Assembly (NCBI GenBank): GCA_036768485.1
Contig: JAVLUZ010000143.1
Span: 4,454,346-4,518,345 of the forward strand
DNA from: Mermis nigrescens
Lineage: Eukaryota > Nematoda > Enoplea > Mermithida > Mermithidae
Length of the DNA: 64,000 nt
Direction of reading: 5' to 3'
Below the pieces are notes generated by a model. It ran no database searches. It saw nothing but the letters and a program-made list of their open reading frames with translations, and was not told the DNA's origin. The translations under genes were made by a program, and so were the position numbers. This document shows, piece by piece, positions 45,401 through 57,600 of the stretch; within the stretch, counting starts at the first letter, position 1, and each line of letters starts with the position of its first letter.

Positions 45401-48400
45401 TTCCACCCGATAGCTTTTTATTTAGCGCACTTACTGTAGTATGTCCCAGTACTGATTAAATGCCTAAATTAAATTTATATAGGCGGATTAGTGCATTAAA
45501 AATGGAAGAATTCCAGCCACTCGCCCTCACTGAGCTGATCTGCCGAATTACAGTAATTCGTCTTGTTTCGCTTACTGCAGCCCTTAAAAGAATTGACTAA
45601 AAAGCTCTCGAATAAATGAAACAGACTATACCTATTTGCTCAAAGTGTAAAATGTTCGCCGTTTCGCGCCATATACTCATTTTCCGACTGTATATATTTG
45701 TTGAAGTTTTTTGATCTTTTTCGATATTTTCCGAAGTTTTTTTATGCTCTTGTTCAAGAAAGATAACACATCGTTAGAAACATTAAAATGTTCTTTTTGA
45801 CGCCTGGTGTTCACCGCCTTTGAGCTAAGAAAAGGTAGTTTAGAGAACAAAATTTTTCGTTTAAGCCCTACCCCAGAATCCCCTTGCGGTGCCTTTTTGC
45901 CACTATTCCCATCCGCCATACATGCGCATAGGGGGGGGGGGGCGAGGGGTATTACTTACTCCTAAAGGGTAAACCGGACAGGTACTATCCGGCGATTTTG
46001 AGCTGATGGAACGTTTTTTGCATCATTTCTGAGGTCAAAAGCAGTAAATCAAAATTTTTCCGGCGCTTCGCGCCAAATTAGTATTTTTAAGTACTTTTTA
46101 CTCAAAAAGCGTCCAAAGTTGATAAATTTTTTGCATTTTTAGTGTTAAAAGTGATTCAATGCAGTCAACATGGACTAAAAAAGCTTTCAAAATGCGATAT
46201 TACCACGGAAAAACGTTTTATAGGCTATTTTGGCCATTTTGGTCGTTAAAGCAGCAAAAATCGTGACAGCAAACAAAATTCACAATTTATGGATTTGTTG
46301 GAATTCAAACCCCCGCTTACCTGCCGACCCTGACCTTGTGCACCTGTCCCCCTCCCGAAACTTTGTTCGATCGCACGGGTCTTTTCCAGGCTCGTAGCTG
46401 GCCGTCCTATTTTTTTGGGGGGACCAACACCAATTTTGGGGTTAAGCCCAAAAATAGCACAAAATAACGTTTAAAAAACCCTATTTTTCCGAATTTTCCT
46501 AATTTTGGGGTTTCGGACCCCCCATTCCCCCAGAGCTACGTGCCTGGTCGGGTCAACCGAATTTCGCTTATTTGTCAGTCGCGGCCTCGGACGGTGTCCA
46601 CTTGGGCGCCGAAGAACTGGATTCGGTTCAGTTCGAACTCGAGAAACTGCTCTATCACGCCATAGTGAGAAAAAGATACTTAAGCGAGGCTTTGGGCGAT
46701 TTGAATTCGTCCAAACCGGGGGCCGGCTCTTCCCCAAACGCGTCCAAAAACACGCCCAATCGACCGATTCCGGTTCGAATAAAAAAGGCGGCAAAAGACG
46801 CCTTTTGGACGGTGTAAAGAGGTCTTTGTCGTCGGCGTCTCTCAATTCGCTGAAAATTAAACCGGCTAAGAAGCACGTACGTCAGAAAACGTATAATACA
46901 GTATGACGTTAGTACGCAGCATGGCTGATCGGGGGGCTGCGTTCACACCTGGGCGTGGGGGGGTTTGGGGGGCATGTACTCCCCCAGAAACCAAAATAAC
47001 CCCCCCATAATTCTATTTTTGAAATTTTTCTTCTTTATTCGCAATTTTTTGATGCCAATGGATAGTGCTCGATGAGAAACGTTGTAAAATTGTGTTTTTC
47101 GCCATACCACTTTTTTTAAGGCCATTTTTTGACCTTTGAAAAAATCTTACACCCACCAGAACTTTGGTGACGCCCACCTATGGCTGCGTCTACTTGAGAA
47201 TTCTGTCGAGCTATAAAATTGGTTCAAACCCAAGAATATCATTTATATCGATTACCAGATTTTTTTCCTGATAATTCAAGCATTTGTTTAGATATTTGAT
47301 TTTTATTTATTTGACCTTGATTTTGCCTTACTTTTTCCTTTGAAAATGTTTTTCATTCGACTTATATCTGTGATCATGAATCGCATACTGTACGGCTGAG
47401 AAACTGCAATCCCAATCCAAGTAAACCATGTCAGCGTCACGCATCCCTCCAAAACCTGAGATTTCTTTTTACACTTTTCGCCTTAATTTCTGCCATTTTC
47501 AGTCAAAAATAGAATGCGGCTTGCTCCCTCCCTTAAATAACCATTTATTTTCTCTCCTGCCGACCGAAATTTCGAGCCGTTGCGTGCATAAATTCACACG
47601 GTCAAAAGTTCTGGGAGGGGTAGATTGAGTTTCCTTGGGCGGGGGATGGGGGGAAGGAAATGCGTAATATTATACCCATTTTAATATCAATTTTTTTAAC
47701 TTAATTAATCGTATTCGATTTTTCATGAATATTTATTTATTCGTTTGTATAAATTGCATCAAAATCATTACTATAAGGGCAATAGAATGACTTGTAACAT
47801 TAAATATATAACAAAATAATAAAAAGTGTGTGTCTGAATGAATGAATTGAACATTCTACTGCTCGAAAAACAAGCGCATGTAGTTGAAATCACGCTGTTA
47901 GGCGTCATTTGACGCTTTGTCGTGGTTCAAGCAATCAGGTTTGGTCCAAAATGGCCCGAGGGGCTATGCTTTCCAAAGTTCTGGTAGGAGGAACCCCATT
48001 CCCCAGTGCGCATGTGTGGTTACATGCATGGTCAAGGCTATAGTTGCATAGCATTTCCTTTCTGGGGTTACCCGGGGGAATTTTTTGAGCCAGAATGACC
48101 TCAAGGATTGATATAAATGGTAAAATAGCTTAAAAACTATGTTAATCCGCACTTCGTAATGTTAAGTCAATTTCGAACAATTTTGCAGAAAAATTATACA
48201 TCTTTATACATTCTATCGTGCATTTTGTTCCCCCGCACACTTTTTATTTTTTTATTCTGAAGCTCTCTAGGTAGACCCCCAAACTATCCCACGTTCTCGT
48301 CTGAGTAATGCTCCTGACTTCCTTATACCGTTACGTTTGGGCCCTACTTCATTACACAAAACATTAGAATGGTTTATCTCCCGTGCTACTTTTTGGCGAT

Positions 48401-51400
48401 ATGTAGTTAGGAGTTTTCGGTATTTTTGATAAAAAAAATAGAAATTCGTTTTTTTGTCTAAAATTAGGGTAGGGGGCGATCACACTTGGGCGTGGTAGGA
48501 GGATGGTTTGTACCCCCAGAATACTATTGGCCCCCCAATGTTATGTATGTTTTTGGGATATTTGCCAGTTTTACACCACCCAGTCTCCCGGAATTTGGTC
48601 GCTGCTCACATATGGGGGTGATCCCTCTCAAAATTTTGAGCTGATACACGAATTCTGCCTCCTGATTTGAAAAAACAACTGGTTTCACCTATCGAAAATT
48701 GGATAAAATCATTTTTCCCTTGTGCGCTTTTAGCGATGATTAATTTGATTGCAGAAACTTGATTGATATTTTTTTGCCCTTATTTTGCATTTTTACTAGT
48801 ACACTATTATCTTTTTTCAATTTCGGAGGATATGCCTTAAAGTTATCCATATTTATGTAGAAAATTGTATTTTTATGAATAACTTTCTACTTGCACTTTG
48901 AAGAGCCGAGGTTTGGTGGATAAGTTTGCATTAAAATCGAACAAACTAGTGGAAAATAAGAATAAAATAAACAAAAATCATACTAAAACAATGAAATGAG
49001 TCTAACAATTCGAGCCAAAGCGACGATCTTTTCAGAAGTTTTCCCAAGGCTAAATTGGACGTTTTCAATTTTGCGATCGCTCATGCCTTCTATTTCGGCT
49101 TTTATCACAATTTTGAACTCGCAATCATTTATAAATTAGAAAAGTTTCTGAATTTTTGGATACTATAAATACTTTTTGCCAACGTTTTAAAATCTTGTGT
49201 GCGCTTCTTAATTATTTTGACTTATCTTTGATGTACGTCCTAACTTTTTAATTAAACATTACACACGCTATCATGAATTTTCTGATTTTTTTATAGTTTT
49301 CACATATTGTATTGCTTTGTAGTTTATTTTTAACTAACTGTTAAGTTTATAATTCATAAACCGACGAATATTTAGTGTTTAGTGCTAATATGTACTTAAT
49401 ATTCAAAAGTTAAAAATCTATAATTAATGTTCTAAGAAAGTCAGAAGAATGAACGATACGCGTGCAGTATCCGGCTATTCATTATTTACCCGCAGCATCG
49501 CTGCAATGGGTTTGCTCAAAAATATAACTCGATGGTTCAAAAACCAATCGAAATGAAAATTTGACGCAATTGGTCATTTTTTGGAGATTAATCAGTCTAA
49601 AAAAAATTGAAAAAAGATAAATCAGTCAGCTTGGCTTCAATAATAAAAAACCACCTCTTATTTGTTCAAATTTTGTATCTAGTATACAATTTACCCCCCA
49701 GCGTTTCTTAGCCGATCCGTATAAGCTAGCAGTAACCAAACTTTACAAGGGAGATAGCTATAAGCCTATTGTACTAATCTGGCAAAATTGATTAACTTAC
49801 GGTGTAAACTTACGGCTTTAAAAAATTTTAAAAAAAACTTACTCTACTTTACTTCAAACTTACTTTAAACTTACTTTTTTTAATGTAGGATGTTAATTGA
49901 GTTACAAAAAACTGCTGTGTTTGAAACCCACCGAATTGTTTATAATTTTTAGATGCCGTTAGTACGTTGTAAACTGTGAGTGTAAAGCAGTAAGTTTACA
50001 CCGTAAAGTAATCAATTTTGCCAGATTAGTACAATAGGCATATAGCTATCTCCTTGTAAAGTTTGGTTACTGTAGCTTGGATCGGCTAAAAAACGCTGGG
50101 GGTAAATTGTATACTAGATCCCAAATTTTATCGCTCTGTTGGCTAATTTTGAAGCATTGAATATAAATAACATAAAATATTGAATAGCAATAAATAAATA
50201 GATCACAATAATTAAATATATAACAACTTTTAACGGATTATGATAAAGGGCTAATCAGACTATAATAATATAAAGCTTGATGAGCAGATAAAGGTCACGA
50301 TCAATTACTTCCCAAAAAATGTTGGAATTTCGCAATTTTGCTCTTAAACTCTGAAAAAACTTGAGCGACTGTCAAGTATGACCATACCTGCGCGTGGGGG
50401 GTTCAGAAGGTATGCAATCCCAAGAAACCAAACTACCCCCTCCCCAGAATTTAATGTTTGACATGTTTTTGTTTTTCGCAATTTTTTAATGCCAATAAAT
50501 AGTGCTCGATGAGAAACGTTGAAAAATGGTGTTTTTCCGCCATACCACCATTTTTAAGGCCATTTTTTGATCTTTGGAAGAAACTGTCACCACCTCAGAC
50601 CTTTGGTGCCGCCCACCTATGAGTATGACCCTCGCATCCATCTACGTGAAGATTCAGGAGTATGTTTTTAAAATAAGGAATGCGTATTTGGAACTTCAAC
50701 TCCGATTTTTTGATGTTTTATTTTTTATCTACATATCATTAGCAAATATTTATCATTTTATCGTATTACTTTATTTAATTTTATCTTATTTTACGTTACT
50801 TTATTTATCATTTTTATCGCGTTATTTTTGAATGTTTTTTACAGAAACCAGATCACGTGACCATTAGCGAACGGAGCGCCAATTCGCCCGGCTCCAGTCG
50901 CATGCTTCTATGGCCTCAGAATCAGATGCCGTTTAAATTTATCGATTTCGTCGACGGCTTCGCCGGCCCCCTTACTAATTCTGATATTTCGACCCTCAAA
51001 TCGTTGATTATTGATAGCGATCATTCCAAATCGTCTTCCTATTACTGTAGTTACTCTAAAAAAGGTAAGAACATACGCTGGGGCTTATGTTATGCATAAT
51101 GCTTATCTCGCATCATTATGCAGCACAGTTTACACTGTATATCACTTTACACTTTACACCAAGGGACTGCCTATTCATACTCGCTTACGTTATTGAGTTT
51201 AAATTCAAGCGGCCTTATATTGTTCAAAGCGATGTGGCGAGATTGCTGACTTTACACCGGTGTAGTCCTAAATTTTGACATATCTACTTCAAATCTTTGC
51301 GCAGCTAAATCTGTAAAGTGTAAAGTGTCGGGAAAGCCGTTGAGTGGATACGCTTGAATTTCTGGGGATAAGGTCATTATCAGACATGCACAGCATGGGA

Positions 51401-53817
51401 ACTACGGAGGGGTGGGGTGAAATTTTAATGTGATTTTTCGGACATGAATATGGTGAATGGATAGGCGTCAAAAACATGATTTTTTAGCGTTTCTGAATTC
51501 ACTCATCTTTTTACAACATAAAAACATGAATAAAATTCAAAAAATTTGGAATCAATCGAACAAAATATGGTTAATAAATGAGTATATAGCGCGAAACGCC
51601 CAAAATTTAACCTTTTTTGAGCAACTTGAATCTAGAAACGCTTTGAAACAAGTACATTTTCTACGAATTTTTCTGCAAAATTTCGAATTCGCGGGGAGGC
51701 TGAAAAAGTTTGTCGGGAGGAAAAGGTGAAAGCTTTTGTAGAAGTATAAATAAACCTCCCCCAAGAACACGCAGTTTAACAACGCAAATACGTGGGGCGT
51801 CTGGTGGGATTCCCTCCAAAAGTCGCCCACCCATCCGCCGAAAAGTCGAGCTTTTCCCACCCTCGACTATTTGCCAACAATTAGCTTCCTTAAGTCGAGG
51901 TGACTTTTTTTGCCGTTTTTTTGCCGAAAAATATTAGGAGGTCCGTCCCTTCCCTACCGTCTGCAAAAAGTTGGCCGAATGCCACAATCATAATTTTGAG
52001 TCGATCCTTCTGTCTAGTTGATTAAAAATGGATTACATAAACAAATACTACATTATTTGCCAATTGAAATGCGGCCGTACATGTAAGAGGGGGATCGATG
52101 GGGTCCTACACCTACACTGCTCGCCATTAAACATGACGCACTATAATTGTCAGATTTATATTAGATGATGCGTCGCGAGCGCCGCGTTTCGTCTATAATG
52201 CGCTATCATCTCTTTTTATTATTATAGGATATTTATCTGTATCATGCCGTTAATCTGGCGATGTGGACGGCGCAATTTAGCTATTAATAGCGCCAACAAG
52301 AAGGAAGCGCGCATGTGAATGCCGGAAGCGCGCACGTGCCTGAATATAGAACGGCATTCACGTGCGCGCACTCGCCTGAATATAGAACGGCATTCACGTG
52401 CGCGCTTCCGGCATTCACGTGCGCGCTTCCGGCATTCACGTGCGCGCTTCCCTCTTGTTGGCGCTATTAATAGCTAAATTGCGCTGTCCGCATCGCCAGA
52501 TTAACGGCATGATACAGATAAATATCCTATAATAATAAAAAAGAGATGATAACGCATTATAGACGAAACGCGGCGCTCGCAACGCATCATCTAATATGAA
52601 CTCTGATGATTATAGTGCGTCATGTTTCATGGCGAGCACTGTAAAGTCGGCCAACCCCCCCCCGCCCGTCCCCCAAAGCCGAGAAATTTTGCCCCCTCCT
52701 CCGATTTTTGGGAAGCGGACGTGTAACGGCTTAAAATTTTGAGAGTGCGATAGCTGGCCATGTTAAAGCGAGGAGGTGAATGACCTCCGAGTTTTGACTA
52801 AAATAGCAAAGAGTGTCTAAACATGGCCTAGAAATGCAAGTTTTTGTACTGAAAGTGGACGGGGTTAGAAGTTATGGTCTTCGGGGAGCATGGGGGACAA
52901 GCAAGTTTGGGAAGTTTATTTTCGCTGTCTCCTCTGCCTCTATCACATCAGAGTAAAGACGTGCGGGGTGTTCTCTCACCCAAACTTAATTTTCCACCCA
53001 TTGACCGATCGGGCCCGGTCCGGTAGACACGTATCTCTGGGGGATGGTGGAGGTTCGGACCCCCCAATTTAGAAAAATCGGAAAATAGGACTTTTTAAAC
53101 GTTATTGTGTGCTATTTTTGGCCTTTTTGGGCTTAGTCCGCCCAAAAAACTGGTGTTTCCCCCCAAATAGGACGGCCAGCTACGTGCCTGCGGTCCGGGC
53201 CCAGGTACCCGGTCGATCACTGCTGTCCATCACCACCCCTGAGTCTGAAACCTTTGACCTCTTCATATTTTGACGAAAACTTGCGTTCTTTGGCCATTTA
53301 TAGGTTTTTTTGCAATTTTTTAAAACTGGTCCGTGACCTTCTACCCAAAATTTTGAGCCGTTTTTACCCAATTGTATTTGTACTTTAGACATCAATCAGT
53401 CGTCGACCAAATTAGGAAAAAGAATGAAAAATGGAGCTAGCAGCGCGGCATCATCGCTCAAGTCAGTCAATTTTGGAATATCAGTATTATTGCAAAATTG
53501 TAGAATACTTATCATTGGTGAAATTTGACCGATTTCTGTAATCTTCGATTTTTTCGAAATATTAGTCCTTGTTGAAGATTGTGTGTCAACTTAATTTTCT
53601 ATGTTCGAATCACTTTATTTTATTATTTATGTCCAATTATCAGTTGTCCATTCTTTATCTAAATCTTTTTAACGGAAAATTCAGAGTTCGGTCCAACGTG
53701 TACTGCACATAATTCGTTCAATATGATTGTCGCCGTACTGTATTTGGCGTTATTGTTGTTCGTGAATTAATTTTTAAATGATATGAATATCTGGGACAAT
53801 AATTGTGTTGTTTTTAT

Positions 53818-53874
<57 letters not shown>

Positions 53875-54036
53875 GTGATGATGATTTTGATGATGATGAA
53901 GATGACGACGACGACCACGATGATGATGATGATGACAATAATAATACTAATAATAAAAGTAAATATAATATTTTTTACATTGGGAATTATTTTTATTGTA
54001 TTTCACACAATTTTCAGCATCATAATAATAATAATA

Positions 54037-54068
<32 letters not shown>

Positions 54069-54114
54069 CATTATTATTAGTAATATTATTATTATTATTA
54101 CGTTATTATTAATA

Positions 54115-54151
<37 letters not shown>

Positions 54152-54604
54152 CGCACACGCACACCGGGTGTGGGGTATTGGGGATATCCCCTAACACAAC
54201 TTTTTGTAGGCATACCCCTCAGGCCATTTTGGAACCAAACCTGTTACTGGAACCATAAAAAAGCGGTAATATCACGTCTAACACTATATTTTTAGGTGCA
54301 AGTATTAGTTTTTCGAGCAGTAGGCTGTCGAATTAATTCATCGAGACAATTTTCTTCTATTATTTTGTATATTTTTGATATTGCAGGTCATTTAGTCGCC
54401 CTTATTGTTACTGTTTTCATGCAAATATAAGCATAAATGTTCATGAAGAATGAAATAAGACGAATCAGGTATAAAAATTTGTTGAAATTTAACATTGAAT
54501 GGCTTAAAAATTTTCATTCACCCGCCCCCCCCCCTAGAAGACCCGGTTTACCCCCTCCCAGAATTTTTGATTTTGTGCATCTATTATTATAATTATTATT
54601 ATAA

Positions 54605-54635
<31 letters not shown>

Positions 54636-57600
54636 TAGGTGATTATTTTTTATTGTTATTTCGTACGGTAGAAAAACAGCGAAAAACCTCATGAATAAGC
54701 AATCGAAAGCCGAGGCGTCGAATAAAAATATAGATCAGGCGCAGTTGCACGGCCTAGGCCCGTTGACCGAGCACTTGATTCAGGCTTTGATCGAAGAAAA
54801 CCCTTTTTTGTGCCCGTCGAGGGCCAACGACGACTCTCACCAGCCCAAATTTGACAAATCCAACGCAGCGGCGCCAATCGATAAAGTCGGATCGGCCGCC
54901 AAATCGCTGTTGAAATCGCTTAATATGTGCAACCTGAATTCGTTGGAGCAACTGATCAAAAAAGAACTGGTGGACCTGGGTACAACATATGTAGGATTAC
55001 TGTAGTTTATTATTTCTTTCAACTTTCGATACCTACAGTAATCTTATTGCGGAATACGAGCCAAGAGTTAGATTCAACTTTTTTTCATATAAGCGTATAT
55101 TGCGGTTACAGAACGAGTCTATTACAACGACCTCAAGTCTTTGAAGCAACTCATGAGGCACGTATCTCTGGGGGAATGGGGGTTCGGACCACATGTGGGC
55201 GTGGGGGAATGGTTTGGGGGGTATGCAAAATGCCCCCAGAAACCAAAATACCCCCCCCACCAGAATTCAATTTTTGAAAAATTTTTTTTTCGCACTCTTT
55301 TAGATGCCAATTAATAGTGTTCGATGAGAAACGTTGGAAAATGGTGTTTTTATCACCACATCACCATTTTTAGGGCCATTTTTTGACCTTTGAAAAATCT
55401 TGAACTTCCCCCTCAAAATTTTCTTGTTGCCCACGTATAGTTCGGGCCCCCAAAATTCGGAAAAATATGACTTTTTAAAGGTTATTTTGTGCTATTTTTG
55501 GCTCTTTTAGGCTTATTCCCCCAAAAATTGGTGTTGGTCCCCCCAAAATAGGACATCCAGCTACGTGCCCGCAAGTGATCAAAACGTAGGTCCGCAAGGT
55601 CAAACTTCCAGGTGGAACCAAAAATTAATTGATAGCTGAGTGCTTCGAAAAACTGTTATATAGCCTTTTTGGACGTAGAAAATTAGCTATGTAGCCTTTT
55701 TGGGCGGAGAAAACTAGCTCTACAGCCTTTTTGGACTAACAAACAGCTATATTTTCTTTTTGTACCAGAAATAGCTATTTAGCCCTTTTTGAGTCAATAA
55801 AATAGATATGTATCCTTTTGAAACTCGGAAAGACAAGTATTTAGCATTTCTGAGCTCACACGGTAAATTTCTGAGTCCAATAAAGGCTGTATAGCTAATT
55901 TTCTGAGCCTGAAAAGCAAATGTAGCCATTGTTTTTTTTTTGCTCAAGGTCCGTTTGTACATGTACAAAGATGGTCCCCAAAAGTCTTTGTAGATTTTGT
56001 ACACACTAATTTTTGGGTACTATAATATGATACAGTAGCGATTTTAGTGTAGTAAAAACAGAGTTGTTCGACTTTTGGTAGTGTATTTTAGCTTACATAT
56101 GGGTCTCTTAGGGCAAAAATCACTAATAATCGTCTTAAAACGGCGCAAAGCGCCGAAAAATTTGACATTTTCCCTTTTGAAATGCAATTTATACCATTAT
56201 AAAGATATATAGAATACACAATTACTCTTTGATGCGCGAAGCGCCGAAAATTTTTTGTGAATTCTATTTTTGTACCCTGTAGGCTTACTGTAGTTTTGTA
56301 TTATTATTATTACTGTAGTTTCGTAGTTTTTTAGTAGTTTTTGTATTATTGTAGTTTTGTAGTTTTTTATTTTGATTTTTATTAAGTTTTGTAGTTTTGT
56401 TTTTTTCTTACTATAGTTTTGAGCAATTTTGTTTACAAAGATGTATACAGTGCTCGCCACGAATGTTTACGTTTTAATATGCTCCAAAGGATGATAGGGC
56501 TTGTTAAGGCTTATATATTTAAGACGTCGGTCGTGCGTGGGCGGAAGTAGGACCGACGTGTTAAAGATATAACCCTAACAAGCTCTAGAAGCTTATTAAA
56601 GCGTAAACATTCGTGGCGAGTAGTGTACGTATTGACGACTATGAAACGAGTTTGTTGCTGTAATGTGAAGTCGTTTGAGTGACTAATTAAACCAGAATTG
56701 ATAGTTTATTTTTCTTTCGATTTTCCAAATTGATTAACGTTTGTGATATATACATGTGTAAGCATGAGCAGTGGCGGATCTAGGATTTTCCTAGGGGGGT
56801 ACCCCTATGGGGGGGCGGAACCCTGACTTTGGCGGAAAAATTAGCCGTTTTAACACGAATATCGCTAAAAATCGCTCAAAATGCTTAATTATGTGCACGA
56901 TTTTGGGTCAAATGGGGGGGCGGCCGCCCCCCCTAAATCCGCCCCTGAGCATGAGGTTTGTTTAAACTTTGTTTAGTTATGCAAGTGCAAGGAAGCAGGT
57001 TAAACAACTATTTTGTTACTGCTAATTAAACGGTGTGTTGCGACTGAGCGAGAAACAGACGATTTTTCGATAGCTTTATGATAATAATCCCTTTTTCCTT
57101 TTTTTCAACTTTTTTCAATTTTTCTGTTTAATTTTTATTTTTATTTATTACTTTCCATTTTTTATTCTACAGTTTAGATACAGTAATCTAGACATTGCGT
57201 TGGTGTAATTCAAGTAGAGCGAGTTCGGTTTAAAATGCTCGCGTTTCTTTAATCTACAAATGCTTTACAGCGTGTGTGAATGGAGAGTAGAAAATTGCAT
57301 TAAAAATACACGGGGAATTAAGCGACTGGGCGTACTCAAATTAGAATCAATATAATAAATAGTAAAAAATTTTAAAATATAAATGCTTGCATCGAATATT
57401 ATCGAAATTTTTCGTACGGATGTGAATATTAGTTAAAAAATAAACGAAATTAATCAATATTATGATAATATATGTATTATCAACAGGCACGTACATAGCT
57501 GGCCGTCCTATTTGGGGAGACCAACACCAGTTTTTGAAGGGACTAAGCCCAAAAAGCCAGAAATAGCACAAAATAACGTTTAAAAAAGTAAAACCGACTA

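Larger units (their letters stand above)
44985..45919 (-). mobile_element. Family E copy, reverse, split by a Tc-like element (E9)
   Basis: The left part ends TACAGCTATCTA at 45081. The right part resumes CCTATTTGCTCAAAG at 45631, where intact E copies read AGCCATCTATTTGCTC in reverse. It carries CGCCGTTTCGCGCCAT at 45658. Confidence 0.75.
52079..52720 (-). mobile_element. Family C copy, reverse, split by a foldback element (C12)
   Basis: The left part GTACATGTAAGAGGGGGATC and the right part AAGTCGGCCAACCCC then CCCCCAAAGCCGAGAAATTT are contiguous in other C copies. The foldback element at 52115 interrupts them. Confidence 0.75.

Noticed and set aside
45347..45417. Functional tRNA-Asp (GTC)
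   Set aside because: Boxes A and B are good, but the anticodon loop is nine bases, the D stem is broken and the acceptor ends do not pair. I kept it only as tRNA-like.
46505..46906. Single 133-codon frame across TADA3 exon 2
   Set aside because: Its first half is the wrong frame for the conserved Ada3 block and begins inside a family A element. Only its last third is likely coding.
53803..54258. 151-codon frame rich in Ile/Leu and a parallel Asn/Asp frame
   Set aside because: Both are translations of AAT/ATT/GAT microsatellites.
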